NCBI GenBank assembly: GCA_003647385.1
Contig: QMMT01000133.1
Coordinates: forward strand, 1 to 6,383
Direction: 5' to 3'
Source: Deltaproteobacteria bacterium
GTDB lineage: Bacteria > Desulfobacterota > Desulfobacteria > Desulfobacterales > Desulfobacteraceae
DNA length: 6,383 nt
Made by a program: the position numbers and the translations under genes. This document shows positions 6,351-6,383 of the stretch, one piece after another. Every line of letters begins with the position of its first letter. Position 1 is the stretch's first letter. The notes beneath the pieces were generated by a model. That model saw only the letters and a program-made list of their open reading frames with translations, made no database searches and was not told where the DNA came from.

Positions 6351-6383
6351 ATGGCCGCCCGTCCCATATTAATACCAATGGAT
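6351..6383 (+). CDS. Possible start of a divergent gene, cut by the window edge
   Basis: ATG at 6351 opens a frame reading MAARPILIPMD to the right edge. The string recalls the first strand of universal-stress-type proteins (KILIPVD), but 11 codons cannot support a family call. No clear ribosome site is visible just upstream. The opposite strand has stops in all three frames between 6245 and 6383, so no gene reads directly into cdaA from the right without a gap. Confidence 0.2.
   Translation, partial: MAARPILIPMD

Noticed and set aside
1..6383. CRISPR array, tRNA or rRNA genes, insertion sequence ends
   Set aside because: I saw no regularly spaced direct repeats, no tRNA-like cloverleaf, no rRNA-like sequence and no transposase with terminal repeats.

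Overview
The window looks like a chromosomal segment of an anaerobic, selenoprotein-using sulfate reducer of the Desulfobacterota (Desulfobacterales-like). I infer this from an hgcAB mercury-methylation pair behind an ArsR-type regulator, moderate GC content, and an apparent selenocysteine codon. No database search was possible, so the taxon is an inference.

Layout, left to right. (1) The 3' part of a GAF-domain protein gene on the + strand enters from outside the window and ends at 1730. (2) A noticeably AT-richer + strand gene (1859-3157, start probably TTG) encodes an AAA ATPase of the AAA_14/DUF4143 type with a C-terminal PD-(D/E)XK-like motif; it looks like an accessory insertion. (3) An 88-base gap holds a -35-like TTGACA and a perfect 11-bp inverted repeat (3201-3227) overlapping the expected -10, directly in front of arsR. 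(4) arsR (3246-3581), hgcA (start 3574 or 3607, end 4719) and hgcB (from 4743) form a tight + strand operon. (5) Convergent to it, on the - strand, lies a diadenylate cyclase (CdaA) gene whose product carries a YbbR/CdaR-like domain at its C-terminus (6244 to 5030). (6) The last ~140 bases hold a short palindrome and perhaps the first codons of another + strand gene at 6351.

The main result is in hgcB. Conventional reading stops at a TGA (4959-4961) after 72 residues, which would remove the C-terminal part that HgcB needs. Reading through the TGA in the same frame gives 23 more residues ending in CGDGGCC and a TAA at 5031-5033. The TGA is codon 73, where HgcB of Pseudodesulfovibrio mercurii ND132 has its essential Cys73 (from memory). 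Sixteen bases after the TGA begins the loop AGGTCT, closed by a perfect 6-bp stem (TTATCC/GGATAA); this is the same apical loop as the E. coli fdhF SECIS. HgcB here is therefore most probably a selenoprotein, with selenocysteine replacing a cysteine essential for mercury methylation.

How the genes work together: ArsR probably senses a thiophilic metal(loid) and represses its own operon through the palindrome. HgcA (membrane corrinoid protein, Co-ligand Cys in NVWCAAGK) and HgcB (2[4Fe-4S] ferredoxin with a Sec/Cys tail) would together bind, reduce and methylate Hg(II). The GAF, AAA and CdaA genes have no evident mechanistic link to methylation.
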